Counted from the stretch's first letter, positions 34,401 to 43,624 are shown. The stretch is 64,000 nucleotides of DNA from Peterkaempfera bronchialis (GCF_003258605.2 NZ_CP031264.1:6936232-7000231); one strand, 5' to 3'. Made by a program: numbers and translations. Notes: generated from the letters alone by a model not told the origin.

Positions 34401-35314
34401 GCGCGTCCCCCCGCCTTGCGGCCACCGAGGCGTTCGCCCAGCACGCTGAAGGCCGCGACCGTGAGGACGATCAGCAGACCCGCGTACAGGGACTGCTGGG
34501 GGAACCCCTTCACCAGGGACGCCTGGCCGCTGGAGACCATCAGGCCCCAGTCGGCCGTGGGCGGCTGGACACCGAGGCCGAGGAAGGAGATCGCAGCGAG
34601 TTCGATCATGGCGGTCCCGAAGTTGATGGTGGCACCGGTGAGGATCTGGGGGGTGATGTTGGGCAGGATCTGCCGGATGCAGATGACGAATCCGGAGAAG
34701 CCCTGGATCTCGCCGGACGCGACGTAGGGCAGCATGCGTTCGCGCAGCGAGACGCTGCGCAGCACCCGTGCGGTGTACGGGGTGAAGCCCACCGCGAGGG
34801 CGAGGGACGCCTGGAGCAGCCCCCGGTCGTACATCGCGATCACGATGACGGCCAGCAGCAGGCTCGGGAAGGCGAACAGCACGTCCAGCAGGCGGGAGAT
34901 CAGATTGTCGACCCGGCCGCCGAACCAGGCTGCGGCCAGCGCGAGCGCGGTTCCCAGCACGGCGGTGACCGTGACCACGATCAGCGGGCCCAGCAGGCTG
35001 GTACGGGCGCCCCAGATCAGCCGGGAGAGCAGATCGCGACCCGAGTTGTCCGTGCCGAGCAGATGCTCGGCGCTGGACGGCTGGTAGGTACCGGCGAGGT
35101 CGAGCTGGAGCGGGTCGTGGGGAGCGATCCAGGGGGCGAGGAGCGCGACGACGGCCAGCAGGGCGATGACGGCGGCGGAGACCGTACCGGCGACGCCGAC
35201 ATGGCGGACGAAGCGGCGGACGGGGTTCCGGCGGCCGGTGGGACCGCCGTTGCGGTCGGCCTTTGCGGTGGAGCCCGGGGTGGCTCTCTCCGGGACGGTG
35301 GCGGTGTCGCTCAT
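34397..35314 (-). CDS. Oligopeptide-type ABC transporter permease (DppC/OppC)
   Basis: A 305-residue permease, six helices, with the N-terminal OppC lead (AAVIALLAVVALLAPWIAPHDP), then HLLGTDNSGRDLLSRLIWGARTSL, and the EAA-like loop in the VRSVSLRERMLPYVASGEIQG region. ATG 35314 overlaps the DppB stop by one base. Confidence 0.93.
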   Translation of the reverse strand: MSDTATVPERATPGSTAKADRNGGPTGRRNPVRRFVRHVGVAGTVSAAVIALLAVVALLAPWIAPHDPLQLDLAGTYQPSSAEHLLGTDNSGRDLLSRLIWGARTSLLGPLIVVTVTAVLGTALALAAAWFGGRVDNLISRLLDVLFAFPSLLLAVIVIAMYDRGLLQASLALAVGFTPYTARVLRSVSLRERMLPYVASGEIQGFSGFVICIRQILPNITPQILTGATINFGTAMIELAAISFLGLGVQPPTADWGLMVSSGQASLVKGFPQQSLYAGLLIVLTVAAFSVLGERLGGRKAGGRA

Positions 35315-36258
35315 CAGCGCTTCCCTCCCAGCTGGAACCGGGGGTCCAGCCATGCGTAGAGCACGTCGACGGCCAGGTTGACCAGGCCGAACGAGACCAC
35401 GAGGGCCAGCGCGATGGCCTGGACGACGGCGAAGTCCTTCTGGTTGACCGCATCGACCAGCGCGGAGCCGAGGCCGTCCAGCGAGAACGCCTTCTCGACC
35501 ACGGTCGCGCCGGCGATCAGGGCCGCGATGTTGACGCCCACGATCGTGGTCACCGGCAGCAGGGCGTTGCGCAGCACATGCCGCCGGACCACCAGGGAGC
35601 GGGGGAGTCCGCGCCCGGTCGCGATGGCGACATGCTCGGACTCCTTCTCCTCCATGATCGAGGTACGGGTGATCCGGGCGACCACCGCGCCCGAGGGGAT
35701 GGCGAGCGCGATCGCGGGCAGGGTGAGGTGCCAGAGCCGGTCCGCAAGGCCCTCGCCGGACCCGAAGACGGGGAACCAGCCGAGCTGCACCGAGAACAGG
35801 TCCATGAGCAGAAGCGCGGCGAAGAAGGTGGGGACGGCGAAGCCCATGCTGGTGACGACCACCGAGGTCGTGTCGAGCAGGCCGCCGCGCAGCCCGGAGA
35901 CCACGCCGACCAGCACGCCGAAGACGACGATCAGTACGGCGGCGTACAGGGTGAGCAGCAGTGTGGAGCCGACCCGCGGGGCGAGCAGGCTCGACACATC
36001 CTGCCGGAAGACCAGGGACTGGCCGAGGTCCCCGCGGACGACGCCGGTGATCCAGTCCCAGTAGCGGAGCGGGAACGGCTCGTCGAGGTGGTACTGGGCG
36101 CGGATCGAGGCGAGCGCCTCGGGGCTGATCGAGCGTCCCTGGGTGAGGAAGGTCTCCGGCCTGCCCGGTGCGAGGTAGAGGGCGCTGAAGATGAGGAAGC
36201 TGGCAACGATCAGGGTCGCGACCAGCCCGAGCAAGCGTCGGAAGAGGAATCCGAGCAT
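35314..36258 (-). CDS. Oligopeptide-type ABC transporter permease (DppB/OppB)
   Basis: A 314-residue permease starting MLGFLFRRLLGLVATLIVASFLIF, with the typical RPETFLTQGRSISPEALASIRAQYHLDEP segment after helix 1, GDLGQSLVFR, and a cytoplasmic loop TRTSIMEEKESEHVAIATGRGLPRSLVVRRHVLRNALLP. ATG 36258 is preferred over an upstream codon because AGGAG lies 6 bases before it. Confidence 0.94.
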   Translation of the reverse strand: MLGFLFRRLLGLVATLIVASFLIFSALYLAPGRPETFLTQGRSISPEALASIRAQYHLDEPFPLRYWDWITGVVRGDLGQSLVFRQDVSSLLAPRVGSTLLLTLYAAVLIVVFGVLVGVVSGLRGGLLDTTSVVVTSMGFAVPTFFAALLLMDLFSVQLGWFPVFGSGEGLADRLWHLTLPAIALAIPSGAVVARITRTSIMEEKESEHVAIATGRGLPRSLVVRRHVLRNALLPVTTIVGVNIAALIAGATVVEKAFSLDGLGSALVDAVNQKDFAVVQAIALALVVSFGLVNLAVDVLYAWLDPRFQLGGKR

Positions 36259-36446
36259 GGCGGCTCCTGCTGGAGAAGCCGGCGGGGGAGCACGGCGGGG
36301 CATGCCGCCGTGCTTCCCGCCGGGATTGCGGTGGAGAAGGGGTCCGCACCGGGAGAGGGGTGGTCCGGCGGGGCGGGTGGGCCGGCGGAGGCCGGTGGTC
36401 CGGCGGAGGCCGGCGGGTCAGCGGGGGCCGGCGGGCAGGTGCCGGC
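36259..36446 (-). repeat. Repetitive GC-rich spacer between binding-protein and permease genes
   Basis: 188 bp with several near copies of CCGGCGGAGGCCGG at about 36371-36440 (plus strand). On the transcript these form short C/G stems (CCGGC-CTCC-GCCGG). A spacer with hairpins after a binding-protein gene often reduces downstream transcription; that role is inferred. Confidence 0.5.
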
Positions 36447-38081
36447 TCACTTGGCGGAACCCACGGCGGCGGCCCACGGGTAGTACAGGTAGTCGAAGGA
36501 GGCGGGCGCCCCGGTGATCCTGCTGTTCATGAAGAGCCGGGTCGAGGGGGCGACCATCGGCAGCCAGGGGGTCTTGGCCATGTACTTGGCCTCGACCTCG
36601 GTGGTGAGCTCCGCCCGCTTGGTGTCATCGGTCTCCGCCGATGCCTGCTCCAGCAGCGTGGTGATCTCCGGGTCGGTGAAGTTGTCGTAGTTGTCGGGGG
36701 ACCCGTGGTCGATGTGCCTCCGCAGGAAGGCCAGCGGCTCGGGCACATCGAGGTAGTTCGTGGTCACGAACCCCGAGTAGCCCTTGCGGGCCTCGGCGTC
36801 GGAGAAGAGCGCGCCGTACCGGGCGCTCGGCACGCCCTGCGGCCGGATGTCGAGGCCGATCTTCTTTCCGGAGCTCTGCACCTCCGCGAGGATGTCCTCG
36901 TAGACGGTCCGCTCGCTGGGATAGGCGATGACGATCGGCCCGCTGGGCCGGCCGGCCTCCTCGACCAGCTTCTTGGCGCCGTCGATGTCCACGGTGGTGG
37001 GGCGCAGCTTGTCGTACGCCTTCTCGTACACCTCGGAGGCATAGGAGGAGGAGCCGGGGGGCACCACCGACCGCAGGGGCGCGGCGGTTCCGGCGAAGAC
37101 GGTCTTGGCGATGGCCTCCCGGTCGACGGCCGCCAGCAGGGCGGTGCGCAGCCTCGGGTCGGCGAAGGGGCCTTCCCCGGTGCCGATGATGGCCACCAAC
37201 TGCATGGACCTGCCCAGGTAGAGCGTGCCGTTGGCGGCGTTGGACAGCTGGTCGACGGCGTCGGTCGGGACGTCGTAGGAACCGTCGATCTCACCGGTCT
37301 TCAGCGCATTGGTGAGGGTGGCCGGGTCCACGATGAAGCGGAAGTCGAACTCCTTGGCATGGGCCTTGCGCGCCTGGTCCCAGTAGGAGTCATTGCGCAC
37401 CATCGTGATCTGGGAGCCCTTGTCCCACGACTTGAGCGAGAAGGGGCCGGTGCACATGACGCCCTTGTCCGGGGTGCCGAACTTGGCTCCGGCCTGCCGG
37501 GTGAAGGCGGCCTCGGTGATCGCGCCGAGCGGGGTCGCCATGTACTGGTTGATGACGACGTCCGGCTTCTTGAGCGTCACGGTGACCTGGAGGTCGCCGG
37601 TCTTCTCGATGCTCGCGATATTGCCGGTCAGCATGGACGAGGCCCAGAACGAGCCCTCGGCGGGGTCCATGTGGCGCTTCAGGCTGTAGACGACGTCATC
37701 GGCCGTCATCTCCTTGCCGTCCCAGAACTTCACGCCCTTGCGGAGGTCGTACACCCAGGTGGTGGGCGTGGGGTGGCTGGCCGATTCGGCGAGCCCCGGC
37801 GTGACGGAGTAGTCGGGGTTGACCCGCATCAGGCTCTCGCAGAGGTTGGAGAGCACCTCGTTCTCGGGGTAGTTCGCCGACTTGAGCGGATCCAGCGAGG
37901 TGGGCTCGCCATAGGGCACGTTCCATGTCACCCGGTCCGCGTCGCCCTTGGCGGCCGGGGTGTCGACGAGTGTTCCCGCGTCGGTGCTCCGGTCACCGCT
38001 CGGGGGGTGTGCCGGATTCCCGCATCCGGCCAGCGAGATCACGCCTGCGACAGCGCAGGCGACAAACGCTCTGTTGCGCAC
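36447..38081 (-). CDS. ABC transporter substrate-binding lipoprotein (family 5)
   Basis: A 544-residue lipoprotein: signal peptide with lipobox SLAGCGN (Cys near residue 20), then an SBP_bac_5 fold with YGEPTSLDPLKSANYPENEVLSNLCESLMR, WVYDLRKGVKFWDGKEMTADDVVYSLKRH and FADPRLRTALLAAVDREAI. It binds the ligand outside the membrane and delivers it to DppBCDF encoded downstream. GTG 38081 has AGGAAGG 7 bases upstream. Although peptide-type, the family also carries oligosaccharides and antibiotics; the LacI-type regulator next door makes a sugar-containing ligand possible. Confidence 0.93.
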   Translation of the reverse strand: MRNRAFVACAVAGVISLAGCGNPAHPPSGDRSTDAGTLVDTPAAKGDADRVTWNVPYGEPTSLDPLKSANYPENEVLSNLCESLMRVNPDYSVTPGLAESASHPTPTTWVYDLRKGVKFWDGKEMTADDVVYSLKRHMDPAEGSFWASSMLTGNIASIEKTGDLQVTVTLKKPDVVINQYMATPLGAITEAAFTRQAGAKFGTPDKGVMCTGPFSLKSWDKGSQITMVRNDSYWDQARKAHAKEFDFRFIVDPATLTNALKTGEIDGSYDVPTDAVDQLSNAANGTLYLGRSMQLVAIIGTGEGPFADPRLRTALLAAVDREAIAKTVFAGTAAPLRSVVPPGSSSYASEVYEKAYDKLRPTTVDIDGAKKLVEEAGRPSGPIVIAYPSERTVYEDILAEVQSSGKKIGLDIRPQGVPSARYGALFSDAEARKGYSGFVTTNYLDVPEPLAFLRRHIDHGSPDNYDNFTDPEITTLLEQASAETDDTKRAELTTEVEAKYMAKTPWLPMVAPSTRLFMNSRITGAPASFDYLYYPWAAAVGSAK

Positions 38082-38184
38082 TTCAGCCCTTCCTGGCCTG
38101 TCCCCGGTGATGCGGCGGCGGCACCTGGCGTGCGCTGGACACCGCATCCACCGGGGGTGGACACCTCGGTGGGTAGAGTTGCCT

Positions 38185-38212
38185 ACCAAAACGTTTTGGT
38201 CAATCGTTTTGG
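38185..38212. promoter_or_regulatory. LacI-type operator between transporter operon and regulator
   Basis: ACCAAAACGTTTTGGT is a perfect 16-bp palindrome (38185-38200) and a half-site AATCGTTTTGG (38202-38212) follows. It is in the divergent region between the binding-protein gene and the LacI gene, and is probably the binding site of that regulator. Confidence 0.85.
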
Positions 38213-38258
38213 GTGTAGTTTTTTCCGCGACGGTCTCAGGAAGGTTGGGCAGAGCGTG

Positions 38259-39278
38259 ATGGCTTCATCCGGGCGGGTGACGATCCGTGATGTGGCACGT
38301 GCGGCCGGGGTGTCGGTGACCACCGTCTCCCATGTGCTCAACGGCAAGGGCGCGGTCGCGCCCGCCACCCGTGAGCGCATCCTCCGCATGGCTGACGAGC
38401 TGCGGTACCGGGCCAACCCCGTCGCCCAGAGCCTGCGCGGCGGTCGCACCGGGCTGATCGCGCTGGCCATCCGCCCGCTGGACGCCATCGGCTACACGCT
38501 CCAGGGCGTGGACCACTTCGTCCGGCTCGCCGGAGCCGCCGCGACCACGGCGCTCGACCGGGGGTTCGGGCTGATGCTCGTACCCGACCTCACCCGGTCC
38601 TCCGTCCCCGCCGCCATGAACCTGGACGGCGGCATCGTGGTGGACCCGTTCGTCGGCGACCCGGTCCTGGCCGAACTGCTCGACCAGGGACTGCCCGTGG
38701 TCAGCGTCGGCCGCGACCCGGCCCGCCCCGAGCACATCTGGTGGGCCGGGACCGACGACCGTGCCGAGACCCGCCGCATGCTCGATCTGCTCGTCGCTCG
38801 CGGCGGGCGCCGGATCGCCTTTGTCGCGGGTACGGACGACAACGCCTGGAACCACGACTCGATCGCGGCCTACCTCGCCTGGGCCGAGGAGCGCGGCCAG
38901 GAGCCGATCCTGGAGCGGGTCCCCGAGCAGCGCGGAGAGGAGGGCGGCACCGAGGTCGCGGGAGTGCTGTTCTCCCGCCCGGCTCCGCCGGACGCCGTCC
39001 TGGCCAACACCGGCCGCCACGCCGTCAGCATCGCGCGGGTGGCGATGTCGCTCGGCTGGGACATCCCCGGCCGCCTCCTCGTCGCCGCCGGGTCGGACAG
39101 CGAGCACACCCGCTTCGCCACCCCCGGGATCACGGCTCTTGAGCTCGCTCCCGAGGCGACCGGCAGGCTCGCCGTGGAACTCCTGCTGGAGCGTCTGGCC
39201 GGTGGTGCGGAACCGGTGCCGCCGAGGATCGCGCCGGCGGTGCTGCATGAGCGCGCCTCCACCGCCCGCGCTCTGTGA
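38259..39278 (+). CDS. LacI family transcriptional regulator
   Basis: A 339-residue repressor: HTH VTIRDVARAAGVSVTTVSHVLNGKGAVAPATRERIL with the hinge LRYRANPVAQSLRGGRTGLIAL, then a periplasmic-binding-like ligand domain. The ligand domain is more diverged than the HTH. ATG 38259; in-frame GTG 38256 also possible; AGGAAGG is 11-14 bases away. It likely represses the divergent ABC operon and itself through the palindrome at 38185-38200. Confidence 0.93.
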   Translation: MASSGRVTIRDVARAAGVSVTTVSHVLNGKGAVAPATRERILRMADELRYRANPVAQSLRGGRTGLIALAIRPLDAIGYTLQGVDHFVRLAGAAATTALDRGFGLMLVPDLTRSSVPAAMNLDGGIVVDPFVGDPVLAELLDQGLPVVSVGRDPARPEHIWWAGTDDRAETRRMLDLLVARGGRRIAFVAGTDDNAWNHDSIAAYLAWAEERGQEPILERVPEQRGEEGGTEVAGVLFSRPAPPDAVLANTGRHAVSIARVAMSLGWDIPGRLLVAAGSDSEHTRFATPGITALELAPEATGRLAVELLLERLAGGAEPVPPRIAPAVLHERASTARAL

Positions 39279-39295
39279 CCGGCCGGGTCGGCCGG
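39279..39295. terminator. Short hairpin between convergent genes
   Basis: CCGGCC-GGGTC-GGCCGG lies immediately after the LacI stop and in front of the convergent GH15 gene. The 6-bp arms are short, so this is a tentative shared terminator. Confidence 0.4.
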
Positions 39296-39306
39296 ACCGG
39301 TCGGTG

Positions 39307-41142
39307 TCAGCCGAGGGTGCGGTCGAGGTTGAACGCGGCGCTGATCAGCGAGAGATGGGTGAACGCCTGCGGGAAGTTGCCCAGTTGCTCGCCGGTGGGC
39401 CCGATCTGCTCGGCGTACAGACCGACGTGGTTGGCGTAGGTGAGCATCTTCTCGAAGGCGAGCCGGGCCTCCTCCAGGCGCCCGGCCCGGGTGAGCGCCT
39501 CGACGTACCAGAAGGAGCAGATCGAGAAGGTGCCCTCGGTGCCCCGCAGCCCGTCCGGGCTGGCTTCCGGGTCGTAGCGGTAGACCAGGGAGTCGGACAC
39601 CAGCTCTGCGCTGAGCGCATCCAGGGTCGTGAGCCACTTGGGGTCGGTGGGCGAGACGAACTTGGCCAGCGGCATCATCAGCACCGAGGCGTCGAGTGCG
39701 GTGCCGTCCAGGTGCTGGACGAAGGAGCCCCGTTCGGCGGACCAGCCGCGCTGCATGATCTGCCGGTAGACGGCATCCCGGTTCTGCCGCCAGCGGATGA
39801 GGTCGGCGGGCAGGCCGCGCCGGTTGGCCATCCGGATGGCCCGCTCGATGGCCACCCAGCACATCAGCCGTGAGTACAGGAAGTTCTTCCGCCCGCCGCG
39901 CGTCTCCCAGATGCCCTCGTCGGGCTGGTCCCAGTGGTCGCAGAGCCAGTCCACCAGGGCGGCCACCGCATCCCACCGGTCGCTGCCGATCGGCTGCCCC
40001 CACTTGTCGTAGAGGTAGACCGAGTCGATCAGCGCCCCGTAGATGTCCAGCTGCAGCTGGGTGGCGGCGCTGTTCCCCACCCGTACCGGGGCGGATCCCA
40101 GGTGGCCCCGCAGGTGGGGGAGGAGGTGCTCGGGCAGGTCGCGGCGCCCGTCGATGCCGTACATGATCTGCATCGGCCCGGTGGCGTCGTCGCCCCGCAT
40201 CAGGCAGCGCTGGAAGAGGAAGCCCATGAATGCCTCGGCCTCCGAGGTGAACCCCAGCCTGAGCAGGGCGTAGATGCAGAAGGCGGCGTCGCGGACCCAT
40301 ACGTACCGGTAGTCCCAGTTGCGTTCGCCGCCGATCTGCTCGGGCAGACTGGTGGTCGGCGCGGCCACGACCGCCCCGGTCGGCGCATAGGTGAGCAGCT
40401 TCAGCGACAGCGCGGAGCGGTGCACCATCTCCCTCCACCGCCCGTGGTAGCGCGAGGCGGACAGCCAGTGCCGCCAGAACCTCACCGTGGCCTCGAACTC
40501 CTCCTCCGCCTCGGCCCGGGGGCAGGCCCGGGGCATGACCTCGTCGCCGAGGTGGTCGAGGGCGAACACCGCGGACTCGCCTTCCAGGAGCTTGAAGCGC
40601 GAGAACACGTCCGGGCCGTCACGCTCGATCGTCACGGTGGCCGTCAGCGCCAGCGAGAGCGACCGGGAGCGGAAGAACGCCTGGTGGTGCCGGAGGTCCA
40701 CGGTGTGCGGCGCGGTCCCGTAGTCGAAGCGGGGCGCCACCCGCGCTGTGAACGGAAGCGACCCCCGTACGCAGATCACCCGCCGGATCAGCCGGTGCCG
40801 GTCGCCCTCCCGGGGCGCGTCGCTGACCGGCATGAAGTCCTGGATCTCCCCCACCCCGTCGGCGGCGAAGAAGCGGGTGATCAGGACATTGGTGTCGGGG
40901 AAGTAGAACTGCCGGGTCCGGGCCGGAACCTCGGTGGCCAGGGTGAACGACCCGCCCCGTTCGGCGTCCAGGATCGAGGCGAACACACTGGGCGCGTCAA
41001 AGCGCGGGCAGCAGTACCAGTCGATGGTGCCATTGGTGCCCACCAGCGCCACCGTGCGGAGATCGCCGATCAGACCGTGCTCGGCGATCGGCAGGCTGCG
41101 TGTGGAATCCACCTGCCTGAATCCGGCGTTCTCGAAGACCAT
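39307..41142 (-). CDS. Glycoside hydrolase family 15 protein (glucoamylase/trehalase-like)
   Basis: A 611-residue cytosolic GH15 enzyme: beta-sandwich N-terminal domain (EHGLIGDLRTVALVGTNGTIDWYCCPRFDAPSVFASILD), then an (alpha/alpha)6 barrel with GGERNWDYRYVWVRDAAFCIYALLRLGF, which carries a conserved catalytic-site Trp/Arg/Asp cluster, and later FVQHLDGTALDASVLMMPL and GTFSICSFWYVEALTRAGR with the catalytic Glu (in GTEGTF) as usual in this family. Actinobacterial members include GH15 trehalases and glucodextranase-like enzymes; the substrate is not assigned. ATG 41142. Confidence 0.9.
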   Translation of the reverse strand: MVFENAGFRQVDSTRSLPIAEHGLIGDLRTVALVGTNGTIDWYCCPRFDAPSVFASILDAERGGSFTLATEVPARTRQFYFPDTNVLITRFFAADGVGEIQDFMPVSDAPREGDRHRLIRRVICVRGSLPFTARVAPRFDYGTAPHTVDLRHHQAFFRSRSLSLALTATVTIERDGPDVFSRFKLLEGESAVFALDHLGDEVMPRACPRAEAEEEFEATVRFWRHWLSASRYHGRWREMVHRSALSLKLLTYAPTGAVVAAPTTSLPEQIGGERNWDYRYVWVRDAAFCIYALLRLGFTSEAEAFMGFLFQRCLMRGDDATGPMQIMYGIDGRRDLPEHLLPHLRGHLGSAPVRVGNSAATQLQLDIYGALIDSVYLYDKWGQPIGSDRWDAVAALVDWLCDHWDQPDEGIWETRGGRKNFLYSRLMCWVAIERAIRMANRRGLPADLIRWRQNRDAVYRQIMQRGWSAERGSFVQHLDGTALDASVLMMPLAKFVSPTDPKWLTTLDALSAELVSDSLVYRYDPEASPDGLRGTEGTFSICSFWYVEALTRAGRLEEARLAFEKMLTYANHVGLYAEQIGPTGEQLGNFPQAFTHLSLISAAFNLDRTLG

Positions 41143-41244
41143 GTCGGCCTCCCTGCCAGTCCGGGGCCGTCATTCGAACAACTCCGACATACCAGGGTAG
41201 AACGCCGCACCGGCGGGCGCCGGTCGCGGCCGTCCGCGCAGCGC

Positions 41245-42024
41245 TCAGGAGCGACGCCGGGGCTTCTCGCGCTTACCGGTGCCCGAGCTGCGGGAACCGC
41301 TGCGCGGGCGCCCGCCGGTCCTGCCGCCGCCGGTGCTCTGCTGGCGCTTGCCCCCCGTGGCGGCCTGCTTCTGCTTCTGCTTGGGCTGCTGCTTCGGCTC
41401 CGCGGCGGCCGGGGCGCGACCCCGTGAGCTGTTCACCGTCCGCCCGCGCACGATCCCGATGAACTCCTCCACCAGGTCGGTGGTCTCCTCCTGCGGCCAG
41501 GCCAGCGCGACCTGCGACTGGGGCGCATCCACGACCGGCCGGTAGGTGAGGTCCCTGCGGTGGTGCAGGCGGGCGAGCGACTGCGGGACGACGAGGAGGC
41601 CCACCCCCGCCGCCACCAGCTCGACAGCGTCCGCCGTGCTGCCGGGGCGCTCCTTCGCGGGCAGCCCGGGCGGGGTCTCCCACTCCAGGGTGTCGTCCAG
41701 GGGGTGCAGCACCAGTTCGTCGGCCAGATCCCCGACGGTCACCTCGGTGGCCGTGGTCATCGCGTGCTCCTTGGGGAGGACGACCACCGTGGTCTCGGTG
41801 TAGAGGGGGATCGCGCTGAGGCTGGTCCGGTCGACCGGCAGCCGCACCAGCCCGGCATCGGCGCTGCCGCCGTTCAGTACCTGTACTCCCTCGGCGGCGG
41901 GGACGGCGACCAGGGTGAGCGGGACGTCGGGCAGCCTCTCCTCCCAGATGCGCAACCACTTGGTGGGCGTCACTCCTGGAACGTACGCGAGCCGGAACGG
42001 TGGGGCTGCCTGCGAGTCTGTCAC
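41245..42024 (-). CDS. LysR-type substrate-binding domain protein lacking HTH, with basic tail
   Basis: A 259-residue protein that begins directly with a LysR-like effector fold (FRLAYVPGVTPTKWLRIWEERLPDVPLTLV, ADAGLVRLPVDRTSLSAIPLY, VLPKEHAM, DAVELVAAGVGLLVVPQSLARLHHRRDL). There is no N-terminal helix-turn-helix: the start GTG 42024 precedes the fold by about ten residues. The last 50 residues are rich in K, R, Q, G and S and could bind nucleic acid. Divergent, 56 bp from the DUF5997 gene; this pairing looks like a conserved unit, but its function is unknown. Confidence 0.85.
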   Translation of the reverse strand: MTDSQAAPPFRLAYVPGVTPTKWLRIWEERLPDVPLTLVAVPAAEGVQVLNGGSADAGLVRLPVDRTSLSAIPLYTETTVVVLPKEHAMTTATEVTVGDLADELVLHPLDDTLEWETPPGLPAKERPGSTADAVELVAAGVGLLVVPQSLARLHHRRDLTYRPVVDAPQSQVALAWPQEETTDLVEEFIGIVRGRTVNSSRGRAPAAAEPKQQPKQKQKQAATGGKRQQSTGGGRTGGRPRSGSRSSGTGKREKPRRRS

Positions 42025-42080
42025 GCAGGCCAGGCTACCGGCCGTGATCCGGAGCCCACGCGCTCGGTACTCTTGGCCCC

Positions 42081-42491
42081 ATGACATCACCCAAGCCGAA
42101 GAAGACCCAGACGATGAAGCCCGCGACAGCGGCGAAGAAACTGGGCATCTACCTCGGGGCCACCCCCGCCGAGTTCCAAGAGGGTGTCGTCTCCCGCGAA
42201 GACCTGAACGCGCTCCAGGCCGAGCCTCCCGCCTGGCTGGTCGAGCTGCGACTCAACGGACCGTACCCCCGGCCCGTCGTCGCGGCGAAGCTCGGTGTCT
42301 CCATCTCGGGTCTCGCCCGCGGCGGAATCACCGAAGCGCTCACCAAGGATCAGATCGAGGCCCTGAAGTCGGACAACCCCATGTGGCTCCAGCACGAGCG
42401 CGCCAACCAGGTCGACGTCCGCAAGGAAGCGCTGCGCATCAAGGAGCTGCACCGGAAGCAGGAGGAAGCCGCGCTCCGCGTCCAAGCCTGA
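42081..42491 (+). CDS. DUF5997 family protein
   Basis: A 136-residue basic protein, MTSPKPKKTQTMKPATAAKKLGIYLGATPAEFQEG then PYPRPVVAAKLGVSISGLARGGI, and a charged helical C-terminus. It matches the actinobacterial DUF5997 family as I recall it. The middle section resembles a helix-turn-helix (VVAAKLGVSISGLARG), which could supply DNA binding for the neighbouring HTH-less LysR-like domain. That link is inference. ATG 42081. Confidence 0.85.
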   Translation: MTSPKPKKTQTMKPATAAKKLGIYLGATPAEFQEGVVSREDLNALQAEPPAWLVELRLNGPYPRPVVAAKLGVSISGLARGGITEALTKDQIEALKSDNPMWLQHERANQVDVRKEALRIKELHRKQEEAALRVQA

Positions 42492-42530
42492 CCGGACGCC
42501 CGCCGCCGGAGATCGGACGCAGATCTCGCG

Positions 42531-43067
42531 TCAGTCCTCCAGGATGATGCGGACCTCCGGTGCGAAGGCGGCGGCTGCTGCCTGAAGCCGCGCGGGGTCC
42601 AGCTCGCACCAGGACAGCCTCTTGCTCGCAGGCGGGATCTCCAGCGCCACATGCTGGGGCCGGAACACATCCGGATGGCCGATGAGCGGGGGCGCTCCTG
42701 CGCGTCGGTCGACGCTGAGGTACCGCCCCCTCGACCGGTTGCTGCCGGCCAGCCGGAGATGCCACACGCGGATCGACTCGATGTCGCCCCATGGAACGAC
42801 CTGTGTCCGCGAGCCGGTGGGCAGCGGCACCCGGCCCAGCGTCACGCCGTGGTCGTCGATCCGTACGGCGACCCGGCGGCTGCCGGCCACGACGACGGCG
42901 ATGAGGAACGCGGTGCCGCCCGTGAGGACCGTGATCACCACGATGAACCACACCGGCTGCCGCAGGGCGACGGCGAGTGCCGTGGGGACCAGGCCGGCGA
43001 CCACTCCCAGGACGGAGCGGCGGTGCCAGCCGTAGCGCGATTCGTAGACCGGGGAGGGGTGTGCCAT
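42531..43067 (-). CDS. Small membrane protein with PH-like domain, function unknown
   Basis: A 178-residue protein with two hydrophobic helices at about residues 17-35 and 40-62 and a soluble beta-rich region (VAVRIDDHGVTLGRVPLPTGSRTQVVPWGDIESIRVW) of the bacterial PH-like/DUF type. ATG 43067; an in-frame ATG lies at 43079. Function is unknown. Confidence 0.75.
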   Translation of the reverse strand: MAHPSPVYESRYGWHRRSVLGVVAGLVPTALAVALRQPVWFIVVITVLTGGTAFLIAVVVAGSRRVAVRIDDHGVTLGRVPLPTGSRTQVVPWGDIESIRVWHLRLAGSNRSRGRYLSVDRRAGAPPLIGHPDVFRPQHVALEIPPASKRLSWCELDPARLQAAAAAFAPEVRIILED

Positions 43068-43159
43068 GGACGTGATCATCCCAAAGGTGGCCCACCGAGG
43101 GGAAGAGCTTTCGACAGTGGCATGACACGGCCGACCGGCCGCGCAGCCGCTGGTGTGCG

Positions 43160-43624
43160 TCACCGCAGCCGACCCGTGATCCCGCAGTAGAGTTCCGCCG
43201 CGTCCAGGGCCGGCTCGGCGGGGAGCCGGCCCCGGCCGAGCAGCCGACGGCGGGGGTCCGCGCCCAGCTCGCCGAGGCCGATCGCCCTGCGGGGCCGGGC
43301 CCACCAGGGGTGGCAGCAGTGGACCGCGAGGGTGAGCACCGCCAGCCCGGCGACGCAGGCGGCCAGCAGGACGTTGTAGAGAAAGGCCGCGCCGGAGAGC
43401 GCCGCCCCCTCGGCCAGGCCGAACCCCGCCGCCCGGGGGCGCCGCCGTCCCGGGCGAAGCGGCACCGGGCGGCGGGTGAAGAACGCGTCCGCCATCAGGT
43501 CGTAGTACGCCGACTCCTGCGGTGCGCAGCGGTCCACCACCCGCTGGGCGAGCCGTCGGACGTCGTTCCCCGGTCTGTGCGCCGATCCGTCCGGGCTGCC
43601 CCCGGCAGCGGAGTGCGATTGCAT
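43160..43624 (-). CDS. Hypothetical protein with two hydrophobic segments
   Basis: A 154-residue protein, helical Ser/Gly-rich N-terminus, one clear hydrophobic span (GLAEGAALSGAAFLYNVLLAACVAGLAVLTLAVHCC, residues about 70-105) and an Arg-rich C-terminus. ATG 43624 is preceded by GGGGGG. I do not recognise a family. Confidence 0.6.
   Translation of the reverse strand: MQSHSAAGGSPDGSAHRPGNDVRRLAQRVVDRCAPQESAYYDLMADAFFTRRPVPLRPGRRRPRAAGFGLAEGAALSGAAFLYNVLLAACVAGLAVLTLAVHCCHPWWARPRRAIGLGELGADPRRRLLGRGRLPAEPALDAAELYCGITGRLR

Noticed and set aside
36360-39278. A long plus-strand open frame running through the binding-protein gene into the LacI gene
   Set aside because: Only the last 339 residues (LacI) are a real protein; the front is antisense to the lipoprotein gene.
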